From assembly GCF_000517105.1 (NCBI RefSeq), contig NZ_KI912149.1, forward strand, positions 136,712-200,711: 64,000 nt of DNA, written 5' to 3'. This DNA comes from Fischerella sp. PCC 9605. GTDB lineage: Bacteria; Cyanobacteriota; Cyanobacteriia; Cyanobacteriales; Nostocaceae. The number at the start of each line of letters is the position of its first letter. The stretch's first letter is position 1. Position numbers and translations under genes: made by a program. Shown here piece by piece: positions 10,472-20,600 of this stretch. The notes beneath the pieces are model-generated. The model saw only the letters and a program-made list of their open reading frames with translations. It made no database searches and was not told the DNA's origin.

Positions 10472-11748
10472 AAAAGTTCCGTAAGACAAGACTGACTGTT
10501 TAAATTCACTAGTTTTGGGTTGAGAGTTTGCATTTGCAACCCCTGAGATTGAACAGGCTTTGTAGTTGGTAGATGCTTTTGGACAATTTTCAGCACCTTC
10601 TCTGCTTTGATGGGCTTTGCTAAAAAGCCCGATGCACATACCACCTTTGCCCGCACTCGGTCTACAATACCGTCATTGTTGGTGAGAATAATCACAGGGG
10701 TATCTTTGAAAACCGAAGTGCGGCGAATTTGTGAACAGATTTCATACCCATTGACAACAGGCATGATCAAATCTAAAAAGATCAGATCGGGTTTGTGTTT
10801 TAGCAATATCAGCAGTGCTTTCACCGGATCTTCAACATTGATAAAGCGATAGCCAGCCTGGGTGAGAATGCGACTTATCATCAAGCGATCGTTTTTGCTG
10901 TCATCAATACTGGCTACTAACGGACTGGTTGATGCTTGCAGATGCGGTTGCGAAACATTGCTAGCAGCTAACTTAAGCTGAAAGGACTCTTTGATATCCT
11001 CAACCTCAATCAGTCCGATCAATCCTTGATGGATGTAGGGAATAATTGATTGAGTAAGGGGTAAAAGGTTCTGTTTCAACTTGACTGCTAAATCCCTTAA
11101 AGTCCAGTTACCATCTGCTAAAGAGATCAGGTTGCGGTATGCAACTGCTGGAATCAGCAGTTGCAATTGTTTAGCGTGTCGGATCGCGGGAGCCAAGTTT
11201 GGGGAATAGTCTCTCAAGCCTGCTTGACGCCAAGCTTCCCAAGCCTGCTTTGCTTGTAGCCAACAGTATTCTGTTGCAACTAACACCAAACTTGAATTTT
11301 TTGTGGTTGAATCTATAGTGCTTTCGGGAATCCGCCTGTAGGTTAGTGGGATGATTGAACGGCTTTGCAGTTCTGACTGTTGTAGGAGATCGAACAGTAT
11401 CTCCGTAATCTGACCTTCAATCACTGCCGCCATCTGCTTCCACTGGATTTTCCCTTGTTTCACAAGTTTTGCTAAAAAGATGTAGTCCAAATCAACAGTA
11501 TCCGATCCCCATTCGATCGCAGTATGGATGGATAGTTCCGGACAGTGTAAAGACATTTGCCGACAGAAACGGCGAATTGGATGCACCGAACTTGCCGCCC
11601 AAATCAAACAACCTTGGTAGAAATACAGAGTCCAAGATTGTAAAAAATGAGTATTTTCAACGCTCAATCGACCTGTAAAATGCTCACTTACACAAGCCTG
11701 TATCAACTTTGCTAGTTTCTCAGTGCTAACTACCCCGTGAATATTCAT
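10468..11748 (-). CDS. pixG: PATAN-domain response regulator (PatA/PixG family)
   Basis: First gene of the phototaxis operon, 426 residues. The N-terminal ~100 residues (TGRLSVENTHFLQSWTLYF) fit the PATAN/DUF4388 domain of PatA-type proteins. A helical middle follows, then a receiver domain with Asp in LIFLDLIMPVVNGYE and Lys in FLAKPI. In Synechocystis, PATAN regulators act as motility outputs that bind pilus ATPases; that role here is inferred. Its stop codon overlaps the cheY start. Confidence 0.85.
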   Translation of the reverse strand: MNIHGVVSTEKLAKLIQACVSEHFTGRLSVENTHFLQSWTLYFYQGCLIWAASSVHPIRRFCRQMSLHCPELSIHTAIEWGSDTVDLDYIFLAKLVKQGKIQWKQMAAVIEGQITEILFDLLQQSELQSRSIIPLTYRRIPESTIDSTTKNSSLVLVATEYCWLQAKQAWEAWRQAGLRDYSPNLAPAIRHAKQLQLLIPAVAYRNLISLADGNWTLRDLAVKLKQNLLPLTQSIIPYIHQGLIGLIEVEDIKESFQLKLAASNVSQPHLQASTSPLVASIDDSKNDRLMISRILTQAGYRFINVEDPVKALLILLKHKPDLIFLDLIMPVVNGYEICSQIRRTSVFKDTPVIILTNNDGIVDRVRAKVVCASGFLAKPIKAEKVLKIVQKHLPTTKPVQSQGLQMQTLNPKLVNLNSQSCLTELL

Positions 11749-12782
11749 GTTTGACTGGATTGTTGTAATATTTTTTATTTATTACCGTGTAACTTTTATT
11801 TAAAATATTTAATTTAAAACTCATACTAAATCCGGTTTAATTACCCCCAAAAATCGAGAGCCTACGCAACACTCATGGGCTGCGGTTAACTTTCCGTAGC
11901 CGCGTTAGCTTAAAGCATTGCGAAGCAGTATTTTATTCGCCAGGGTAAAAATGATTTATAAAATGCGAATTTGGGATCAAATGCACCACTTTAATCAAGC
12001 TCTAGGGAATAAACTTAACTTCCCAATGGAAAAATATTGTTTTAAGCAACTCCAAAAAATAAATTATCCAACTCCTGCATCCAAAACGACTTCTTCCCCC
12101 TTGCCCTCCTTGTTTGTCTAAGAACAATTGGATATTTTTTTATTTGGAACTCCCTTAACCTATCCTACCCTCGCTGCGGTAGCAGCGTGGGTCTTCATTT
12201 AGCTATGTCACAAATTTGGTATTTAGTTATAGCCACTGGCGAACTATTTGGCAGGCAATGTTAAACTGCTTGCCTTCAAATGTATCTTAGTAAGGTGACA
12301 AACTCGGAACAAAAAAGTAGCAGATTTGAAATATTCCTCGTCCATTAGCTGTTCGTCCAATTGGTGCTGATTGAGATGAGCGATCGCACCGCTACATTTA
12401 TGGAAAAATTCTATAAAATTTTAGATTTTGATTACGAGTATATACAGTAACTAGAGGAATGTTTCCTGATTTCAGGGTGATTGAAGAAATATTATGGTTA
12501 TGGGAGTGGTATGGAATGCAACTGATCGGTAGCCCTGCCGAGAAATTAATAAGTCTAGAAAAACAAAGCGATCGCCATTTCTAACCTAAAGCACATTTAA
12601 TTTGCATGTTGAAAATTTTTCAAATTCTTGTGGGGTGGGCCGGACAGCCCGCCCTCAAAATACAAGAAGGGACAGACGGGACGCCCATTCCACAAGAGTC
12701 ATCCCTTAATTATGCAATGCCCAAAACTTAACATGCTCCTACTGTCATATCATTGCATAATGACTATCAGATAATTGTGAAA
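11749..12782. other. Long intergenic region between divergent pixG and pip
   Basis: About 1 kb holding the promoters of both neighbours. No sigma-70 box stands out, and no convincing gene is present. A dispersed inverted repeat (12626-12695) lies near the right end and a HIP1-like GCGATCGC-related site at about 12568. The segment 11860-11935 resembles decayed dispersed repeat. Confidence 0.5.
12626..12695. repeat. Imperfect inverted repeat of the TTGTGGGGTGGGC family
   Basis: Arms begin TTCTTGTGGGGTGGGC (12626) and end GCCCATTCCACAAGA, enclosing two GC-rich blocks. The same core occurs at 41901-41927 and twice at 63201-63266. It could fold into a long hairpin; there is no coding content. Confidence 0.6.
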
Positions 12783-13730
12783 ATGCGAGTACTTTATCCA
12801 GCAATTGAGCCTTATCGAGAAGGAAAATTACAGGTATCAGACATCCACACAATTCATTTTGAAGAGTCAGGCAATCCGCAGGGTAAGCCTATTGTTCTAC
12901 TCCACGGTGGCCCGGGTGGGGGATGTCCGCCATATTACCGACAATATTTTAATCCAGAAAAATGGCGCTTGGTCATGTTTGACCAACGTGGTTGCGGAAA
13001 AAGTACACCTCATGCTGAATTGCGAGAAAACACCACATGGGATTTAGTCAATGATATTGAAAAACTGCGAGAGCATTTAGGTATTGAAAAGTGGGTTGTC
13101 TTTGGTGGTAGTTGGGGAAGTACTCTATCATTAGCCTACAGCGAAACTTATCCCGAACGTTGTACGGGAATAATCCTGCGTGGCATTTTCATGTTGCGAC
13201 AAAAGGAGTTGCATTGGTTCTATCAAGAAGGTACTAGCTATATTTTTCCCGATGCTTGGGAAGAGTACCTCAAACCAATTCCTGCTGCTGAACGTGACGA
13301 TCTGCTAACAGCGTATTACAAACGCTTGACTAGTCCAGATATGCAAGTTAGGCTCGATGCAGCCCGTGCTTGGTCAATTTGGGAAGCTAGCACTAGTAGA
13401 TTGTTTCCAGATACAGAATTAATGCAAAAGTTTGGTGAGAGTCAATTTGCTGATGCTTTTGCACGCATTGAATGTCATTACTTTATCAACAAAGGATTTT
13501 TTAATCCCGAAGACCAATTGCTTTTAAATGTTCACCGCATCCGCCACATTCCGGCTGTAATTGTTCAGGGGCGTTATGATGTTGTGTGCCCGATGATATC
13601 AGCTTGGGAATTGCATCGTGCATGGCCAGAAGCTGAATTTATTATTGTTCCTGATGCTGGACATTCAATGAGCGAACCAGGAATTCTTAGTGCTTTGGTT
13701 GAGACAACAGATAAGTTTGCTTTTTTGTAA
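12783..13730 (+). CDS. pip: Proline iminopeptidase (alpha/beta hydrolase, family S33)
   Basis: Releases N-terminal proline from peptides in the cytoplasm. The 315-residue length fits the family. Visible motifs: oxyanion region LHGGPGGG, nucleophile elbow GGSWGS, family signature FDQRGCGKS, acid region GRYDVVCP, and catalytic His in PDAGHSMSEPG. The start at 12783 (MRVLYPAIEPY) matches the family N-terminus; the ten upstream codons are not conserved in character. Stands alone between two minus-strand blocks. Confidence 0.92.
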   Translation: MRVLYPAIEPYREGKLQVSDIHTIHFEESGNPQGKPIVLLHGGPGGGCPPYYRQYFNPEKWRLVMFDQRGCGKSTPHAELRENTTWDLVNDIEKLREHLGIEKWVVFGGSWGSTLSLAYSETYPERCTGIILRGIFMLRQKELHWFYQEGTSYIFPDAWEEYLKPIPAAERDDLLTAYYKRLTSPDMQVRLDAARAWSIWEASTSRLFPDTELMQKFGESQFADAFARIECHYFINKGFFNPEDQLLLNVHRIRHIPAVIVQGRYDVVCPMISAWELHRAWPEAEFIIVPDAGHSMSEPGILSALVETTDKFAFL

Positions 13731-13847
13731 TTAGTTGTTTGTTGTAGGTTGGTTGTTGTATGGAATAACTACCAACAACCAACAATCAGTCATTCTGAGT
13801 CAAAGCCTGTAATCAGCAATACGGTTAATAATATATATGCGCTTTGG

Positions 13848-14042
13848 TTAACGGCGGAAACGTCTCTTATAGCGCTTAGAGTTAGCAATAGCTTTAGCTT
13901 TACGCTTGTTTTTTTCTAGAGGCGTTTCAAAGTGACGATGTTTCTTTAAGTCTGGCATGATTCCCGCCTTAGACACTTGGCGTTTAAACCGACGTAAAGC
14001 TGATTCAAGTCCTTCATTTTCGCCAACTACTATTTGGGTCAT
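13848..14042 (-). CDS. rpsU: 30S ribosomal protein S21
   Basis: A 64-residue basic protein with the S21 pattern: [15 protein letters not shown], then [14 protein letters not shown]-type region, ending in Arg-rich KRYKRRFRR. It joins the small ribosomal subunit near the anti-Shine-Dalgarno region. It follows the RNA-binding protein gene, as in Anabaena rbpA-rpsU, with an intrinsic terminator between them. Confidence 0.95.
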   Translation of the reverse strand: MTQIVVGENEGLESALRRFKRQVSKAGIMPDLKKHRHFETPLEKNKRKAKAIANSKRYKRRFRR

Positions 14043-14109
14043 TCGCTTTTTCTCCTACTAAATAAACTTAATAGGTGGTTGGGTAAAAACCATCCAATTA
14101 ACTGAGAAC

Positions 14110-14136
14110 AAAAAAGGGCAGACTCTTCGTCTGCCC
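14110..14136 (-). terminator. Intrinsic terminator between rbp and rpsU
   Basis: Perfect 8-bp stem GGGCAGAC/GTCTGCCC (14116-14123 with 14129-14136), followed on the minus strand by a T6 run. It should end or attenuate transcripts from rbp before rpsU. Confidence 0.85.
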
Positions 14137-14170
14137 AAGAGACTTAAAAGTTAAATTTTTTTTGAAACTT

Positions 14171-14479
14171 TTAGTAGCGTCGAGAGTAACCTCCACCACC
14201 ACTGTTTCCTCGTCTACCACTAAATGAACCTCTATCTGTTTTGGGTTTAGCTTTATTAACTTTCAAGCTACGACCCATCCACTCAGCAGTATCAAGGGCT
14301 TCAATGGCGGCAGCTTCTTCTGCGTCTGATTCCATTTCTACAAAAGCGAATCCTCGCACGCGACCTGTTTCTCGATCTACAGGTAATTGGACACTCTTAA
14401 CAGTCCCATACTCAGAAAAGACCTGTTTGATGTCTTCTTGCTCTACCTCGTAGGATAGATTACCCACATATATTGACAT
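14171..14479 (-). CDS. rbp: Glycine-rich RNA-binding protein with one RRM
   Basis: A 102-residue RNA-binding protein: one RRM with RNP2 IYVGNL and RNP1 RGFAFVEM, then a Gly/Ser/Arg tail (GGGGYSRRY). Cyanobacterial Rbp proteins of this shape are often cold-induced. The start at 14479 (MSIYVGN) has GGAG seven bases upstream. A leader of about 200 bases precedes it before chlD, which would suit post-transcriptional cold control; that is inference. Confidence 0.92.
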   Translation of the reverse strand: MSIYVGNLSYEVEQEDIKQVFSEYGTVKSVQLPVDRETGRVRGFAFVEMESDAEEAAAIEALDTAEWMGRSLKVNKAKPKTDRGSFSGRRGNSGGGGYSRRY

Positions 14480-14681
14480 AAAACATCTCCAGGATTGAAA
14501 GTGTAGAGATTTAGATCCGGAGAAGTCTGTAGTAATATGTGTAAATAAAAACAAACTGTCCAACCGAATTTAATCTTCTATAGAAAGCATACCACAAATT
14601 TGGAATGCTTAAACATCAACGGGTTGATTTTATGTGACGATGATGTTTAAAGCACGTAAGTAGACTCACAAATCGTTTTGA

Positions 14682-16712
14682 CTATCGCGATTTTATATCG
14701 GCGATCGCTCCTTTGGCCATAGCAGCAATGGCTTGATCCGTGGCTTTAGGCAAATGATAATACTTGCCTCCAGATGTTTTTGCTATTTCTTTGGCAAACC
14801 CAGTTGAAACAAATTTACTCTCGGTATCAATCACCAACAACTGCATTCCCAAAGCCCGGATTCTAGCAGCAATATCTAATAATTCCGCTTTGATATCTGG
14901 TTTCTCTCCTGGTTCTTGCGGTTCACCCAAAGAACGTGCCAAGGGAATGTTACCGCGTCCATCAGTGATCGCCACAATCACAACTTGCCCGATATCTCCA
15001 CTCATTTGAGCATTCAACCCAACGCGCACAGCTTGCGTCAATCCATGCGCTAGCGGCGAACCTCCACCACAAGGCAATCTTTCCAAGCGATTCCGTGCCA
15101 AGGCAATTGAACGTGTCGGTGGTAATAACACCTCTGCTTGCTCTCCCCGGAAGGGAATTAACGCCACTTGATCGCGGTTTTGATACGCTTCTGTTAATAG
15201 TTGCATCACCGCACCTTTCGCAGACTGCATCCGATTCAACGCCATCGAGCCAGAAGCATCCACTACAAATACCACCAACGCCCCGGCTTTGCGTGCCATG
15301 CGCTTAGAACGGATATCTCCCTGCTCTATAATTACTTTCTTACCTGGATGTCGTTCCCGTCGTGCTTTTTGATACGGCGCTGCTGCTCTCAACGTGGCAT
15401 CCACGGCGACGCGCCGCACTTTTCCTTTGGGCAACATCGGCTTAATGTAGCGTCCCCGGTCTTCGGAAAAGATTAAACTGCGACTGCCAGATTTACCGTG
15501 CCGTTTTGCCATCTGAGCAAAATAAAGCACACTTTCGTCAAGTATTACCCCTTCGGGATCAAAGATAAATTCTTCGGGAATATTGGGGGGTTCTTGTTGT
15601 TCTTGGTTATCTTCCTCTTCCTCTTGTTCTTGATTTTCGTCCTCGGGTTGTTCTTGATCTTGGGGTGGAGGTGGCGGTGGTGGCGGTTGTTCGGGTGGCG
15701 GTGTCTGCACCTGAGTTGCCCGCGGGACGATCGCTAATTCCACGGCCCGGCGCAAATCATCGGCGTTGACTTGCGTGCGTCCATCCAGCGCCGCCGATGC
15801 TTTGGCAACGCGCACAGCAAATAACTCGGCGCGATGTCCCTCCACTCCCCCGCGAATTGCTTCTTCGACCAAATAGGTAATTTGGTCATGGGTGATGCGA
15901 ACATCTTTTAGCCATTCCCGGGCAAAGATAATTTGGGTTTTGAGGGCGTCGATATCTTCGCTGTACTGCTGAAGAAACTCTTGGGGAGATTTGGAATAGG
16001 CGATCGCTTGTTCAACTGCTTGGACTCTTTGATCTAAACCCAGGACACCATCCGCACTCAAAACAATGGCAATTCTATCAAGCAAATGTTCTCGTAAAGC
16101 CCCTTCTTCTGGGTTGTAGGTAGCGATAAACAGGGGTTTGCAAGGATGCTGAAAACTAATGCCCTCGCGCTCAATTTGATTGCGTCCCTCAGATAATACT
16201 GTTAAAAGTAAGTTGCTAATTTGATCGTCTAATAAATTAATTTCGTCGACGTAGAGGACGCCTCGGTGTGCAGCGGCGAGTAACCCAGGCTGAAATACTG
16301 TTTGCCCTTGTTTAACCGATTGTTCCACATCCACAGAACCGATGAGCCGGTCTTCTGTCACTCCTAGAGGAATTTGGACAAAGGGTGCGGGGATAACTTC
16401 AGTTTCGATTGTGGGGTGGACATCTTGTCCGCCCTCTTGGGGGAGGGTGAGGAGAAGTTTATCATCCCATTCTTCTGGGTGATTGGGGTCGCAGTTACTG
16501 ATCGAACCTTTAACAACTTCAATCGGTGGTAAGAGGGCGTGAATCGCACGCGCCATCACAGATTTTGCCGTACCCCGACGACCTGCGATCGCCACTCCCC
16601 CTAAACCCGGATCGACTGCTGCTAATAGTAAAGCTAATTTAATTGCTTCTTGACCGACGACGGCAGTCAAGGGGAAGGTGGTAATACTGGGGGTGGTAGT
16701 AGGCGCAGGCAT
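14682..16712 (-). CDS. chlD: Magnesium chelatase subunit D
   Basis: Subunit of the ATP-dependent enzyme that inserts Mg into protoporphyrin IX, the first step of chlorophyll synthesis. 676 residues: N-terminal AAA+ domain related to ChlI ([25 protein letters not shown]), a Pro-rich then Glu/Gln-rich linker (about residues 340-375), and a C-terminal vWA domain with MIDAS motif DASGSM. Length and order are typical. Monocistronic by context: rbp starts about 200 bp downstream, and the Uma2 gene upstream is divergent. Confidence 0.96.
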   Translation of the reverse strand: MPAPTTTPSITTFPLTAVVGQEAIKLALLLAAVDPGLGGVAIAGRRGTAKSVMARAIHALLPPIEVVKGSISNCDPNHPEEWDDKLLLTLPQEGGQDVHPTIETEVIPAPFVQIPLGVTEDRLIGSVDVEQSVKQGQTVFQPGLLAAAHRGVLYVDEINLLDDQISNLLLTVLSEGRNQIEREGISFQHPCKPLFIATYNPEEGALREHLLDRIAIVLSADGVLGLDQRVQAVEQAIAYSKSPQEFLQQYSEDIDALKTQIIFAREWLKDVRITHDQITYLVEEAIRGGVEGHRAELFAVRVAKASAALDGRTQVNADDLRRAVELAIVPRATQVQTPPPEQPPPPPPPPQDQEQPEDENQEQEEEEDNQEQQEPPNIPEEFIFDPEGVILDESVLYFAQMAKRHGKSGSRSLIFSEDRGRYIKPMLPKGKVRRVAVDATLRAAAPYQKARRERHPGKKVIIEQGDIRSKRMARKAGALVVFVVDASGSMALNRMQSAKGAVMQLLTEAYQNRDQVALIPFRGEQAEVLLPPTRSIALARNRLERLPCGGGSPLAHGLTQAVRVGLNAQMSGDIGQVVIVAITDGRGNIPLARSLGEPQEPGEKPDIKAELLDIAARIRALGMQLLVIDTESKFVSTGFAKEIAKTSGGKYYHLPKATDQAIAAMAKGAIADIKSR

Positions 16713-16828
16713 GGTTTGTATAATAGCTTCTCTAGGTTTTTAGCTTATCAAATCTGGGACATCTAGAATAAGTGTGAAGGCAATTAGGGGCGATGAGGGC
16801 GATCGCTTTTCCCTTGGGAGAAAAATGT

Positions 16829-17416
16829 ATGAGTATTGCTCAAGCTAAACGTTTTACACTCGCTGAATACCACAGACTCGCAGAATTGGGCTTTTTCCAC
16901 GAGGATGACCGCATTGAATTAATCAATGGAGAAATTATTCAAATGGTAGCGAAGGGCAAAGCCCATGAAACTTGTCTAAGAAACTTATTGCGAGAACTAC
17001 CAAGACTGGTAGGAGACAGGGCAACCTTGCAATCTCAAGCCCCGATTACTCTACCACCCAACAGCGAACCTGAGCCAGATTTCGCTATTGTCAAAAATCG
17101 TAATGATAATTATCTTTCTGGTCATCCCGAACCTACTGATGTGTTGTTAGTTATAGAAGTTGCAGATTCTTCCTTAGATTATGACCGAGATGTGAAAATG
17201 CCTCTTTATGCTCAAGCAGGTATTTCTGATTATTGGATATTTAATTTAGGGGATAACTATTTAGAGTATTACAGTCAACCATACCAGAATCATCAAGGGA
17301 AATATGGCTATTTGAATAAAAGAATTGTCTTATCCAATCAAGTAATTTCCTTACCTTTTTTTCCGGATTTGTCTCTTGATTTAAGTAGGATTTTCCCGCC
17401 AAAGCTCAATTCTTAA
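16829..17416 (+). CDS. Uma2-family (DUF820) putative nuclease-fold protein
   Basis: A 195-residue member of the Uma2 family, with a PD-(D/E)XK-like fold that is very abundant in cyanobacteria and of unclear function. Typical segments: FTLAEYHRLAELGFF, DDRIELINGEII, PDFAIVK, VLLVIEVADSSLDYDRD and KMPLYAQAGISDYWIF. The start at 16829 (MSIAQAK) has GGGAG upstream. A second family member is at 42309. Confidence 0.85.
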   Translation: MSIAQAKRFTLAEYHRLAELGFFHEDDRIELINGEIIQMVAKGKAHETCLRNLLRELPRLVGDRATLQSQAPITLPPNSEPEPDFAIVKNRNDNYLSGHPEPTDVLLVIEVADSSLDYDRDVKMPLYAQAGISDYWIFNLGDNYLEYYSQPYQNHQGKYGYLNKRIVLSNQVISLPFFPDLSLDLSRIFPPKLNS

Positions 17417-17615
17417 AATTTATATCACAATTTAGTGTTTGATAGTTTTTCATACTCGCACATAAGTTTACTAACTTAGTTAACCAAGTTTTTATCTTGC
17501 ACTATTCTTAAGAAGAGCCAGAGTCTCTAGTCCTTATTACCAAGTTGAACCTGGTAACGAGGGTGTACAAGTACCAAATAAAATTCCAGCAATTTATAAA
17601 TGACTGGGGAAACAT
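17417..17615. other. Gap before the STAND gene with a coding-like stretch
   Basis: The frame at 17484-17603 reads without stop for 39 codons and ends in a clean-looking tail (YYQVEPGNEGVQVPNKIPAIYK, TGA). No start or RBS is obvious, so it may be the vestige of a lost upstream gene. GGGGA at 17605-17609 is the likely ribosome site of the STAND gene. Confidence 0.3.
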
Positions 17616-20600
17616 ATGCCTGAAGAAGGATATACAAATGAAGTTCGTGAGTTAGTTGAAGGTGTTGCGGCCGGACAAATTAGCGGTGAACCCTTCTATC
17701 AATACTTTGTTTCTAATGAGCCTGATGAGAGTATTCTGAAGCGTCCACTGATTATGCAGTCTCCCTACAAAGGATTAGAAAAATTTGAGCCGGAAGACAA
17801 GGACAAATTTTTTGGGCGAGACGTTTTAATTACAAGATTAAATTGGGATTTAGAGCAAAATCATTTAATTGTGCTTTTGGGAGTATCAGGTAGTGGTAAA
17901 TCATCACTAGTTAGGGCTGGAATCATCCCAACATTTTTAGATAAAAATTTTATCAATTTAACTTTTGTACCAGATGAAAACCCATTTGAGTCTCTATATT
18001 TATCTCTGAGTTCTCAATACGGGCAGGAAAAGGCTGAGATAGCTCGACAAGTGGGAACTGATACCTTTATGAGGGTTGTAGAAGCTCTAAAAGAGGATTC
18101 TCACTGGTTAATTTTTATCGATCAATTTGAGGAGCTTTTTACCAGAACATCTAAAGAAAAATGTGACAAATTTATTGATAGCCTTGTGCAACTGATTGCA
18201 GCCCGAAATGATTCGCTCAAGATTATTTTGACAATGCGGGCTGATTTTTGTGACAGATTTAGTCTCTGCCCCAATTTAGCAGCTGCTACAGAGCAACATA
18301 TTCGCTTTATTACTGATATGAGCCGGGGTAAACTCAGATTAGCGATCGCTGAAGGAGCGGCTAGAAATGGTGTAATTTTTGAGGAAGAGTTAATCGAACA
18401 GATTATCAACGATTTTAAGCGACAGGTAAATAGTTTACCTCTGCTACAATACACCCTAAATTTGCTTTGGCAAAAAGAAGAGATCGCAAACCGCAAGCTA
18501 ACTACAAAAACATACAATGATTTAGGAGGAGTTGCTGGCGCACTTCCAAAGCAGGCAGAAAAGATATATACAGAACTTGCAGAAGCAGAAAAAGAAGCAG
18601 TTAAAAAAATCTTTATTGAATTAGTAGATATTGTTGATAATAAGACTGTTAGTAAAAGAACTGAGCAGGATCAGTTTAAAGATGGTGGAGTTTTAGAGAA
18701 GACACTTAATCAGCTGATCGGCGAACACTTAGTGATTGCAGGAAAACAAAAATCTACTATAGAAATTGCCCATGAAGCCCTAATAACTGCTTGGCCAAAA
18801 TTGCAAACCTGGATCAAAGAAAAAGAAAAAAACGAACAGATCCGTAAGTTAGAACTTGAACTCATCGAATCTAGACTGCAAGAGAAAGCAGCGAGAGTAC
18901 TATACCTGCTCCCTACCGAACCACTCAACAGTTTGTTGCTGGCAATTCAAACAATCGGTGAAAATTTGGATAAATTGCCAAAACAGATTCTTGATTCGGT
19001 TCAAACTAGCTTGCATAAAGCGATGGTAAAAACCAGAGTGCCAACTCTGTTTCAAGGACATGAGAGTGAAGTCACATCCGTCGCTTTTAGTCCAGATGGA
19101 CAGATGATTGTTAGTGGTAGTTCGGACTACACAGTGCGCTTGTGGGATATTCAGGGCAACGCCATTGGTGAACCGTTGTACGGGCATGAGAGTGAAGTCA
19201 CATCCGTTGCCTTTAGCCCTTCGGGGCAGATGATTGCCAGTGGCAGTTGGGACAACACAGTTTGTTTGTGGGACATTCAAGGCAATCTCATTGGTGAACC
19301 GTTGCACGGACATCAGAGTGGAGTATTGTCAGTTGCCTTTAGCCCTTTGGGGCAGATGCTTGCCAGTGGCAGTTGGGACAACACAGTTCGTTTGTGGGAC
19401 ATTCGAGGCAATCTCATTGGCGAACCGTTGCGCGGGCATGAAAGTGGCGTCTATTGTGTGGCCTTTAGTCCTGATGGGCAGATGCTTGCCACGAGTAGCG
19501 ACGATCGCACAATCCGCTTGTGGGACATCCAAGGCAACCTGATTGGCGAACCGTTGCGCGGGCATGAAAGTGGCGTCTATTGTGTTGCCTTTAGTCCTGA
19601 TGGGCAGATGCTGGCCACGAGTAGCGACGATCGCACAATCCGCTTGTGGAATATCCAAGGCAACCCCATCGGTAAACCATTGCGGGGGCATGAAAGTGGA
19701 GTATTTTCAGTAGCCTTTAGTCCTGATGGGCAGATACTTGCCAGTGGCAGTTGGGACAAGACAGTCCGTTTGTGGGACATCGAAGGCAACCCGATTGGTG
19801 AACCACTGCGCGGGCACGAGAGTAGAGTCTTTGCTGTCGCTTTTAGTCCAGATGGGCAGACGCTTGTCAGTAGCAGTTGGGACAAAACAGTCCGGTTGTG
19901 GGATATTCAGAACAACTCCATTAGTGAACCGTTGCACGGACATGAGAGTGGAGTCTTTGCAGTTGCCTTTAGCCCTTCGGGGCAGATGCTTGCCAGTAGC
20001 AGTTGGGACAATACAGTCCGTTTGTGGGACATCGAAGGCAACCCGATTGGTGAACCACTGCGCGGACATGAGAGTGGAGTCTTTGCAGTTACCTTTAGTC
20101 CTTCGGGACAGATGCTTGCCAGTGGCAGTTGGGACAACACAATCCGTTTGTGGGACATTCAAGGCAACCCCATCGGTGAACCACTGCGCGGACATGAGAG
20201 TGGAGTCTTTGCAGTTACCTTTAGTCCTTCGGGACAGATGCTTGCCAGTGGCAGTTGGGACAACACAATCCGTTTGTGGGACATTCAAGGCAACCCCATC
20301 GGTGAACCACTGCGCGGACATGAGAGTGGAGTTAATAGTGTTGCCTTTAGCCCTTCGGGGCAGATGCTTGCCAGTGGCAGTGATGATCGCACAGTTCGTT
20401 TGTGGGATATCCAAGGCAACCCCATTGGTGAACCGCTACGCGGGCACAAGAGTATTGTTTATTCAGTTGCCTTTAGCCCAGATGGACAGATGCTTGCCAG
20501 TGGTAGTTCGGATAACACAGTGCGCTTGTGGAATATTCGGGGTAATCCCATCGATGAGGAGTTGTGTGGGCACGAGAGTGAAGTCTATTGCGTCGCCTTT

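Noticed and set aside
11918-12121. 67-codon plus frame
   Set aside because: No ribosome site and no family likeness; the 5' part is decayed repeat.
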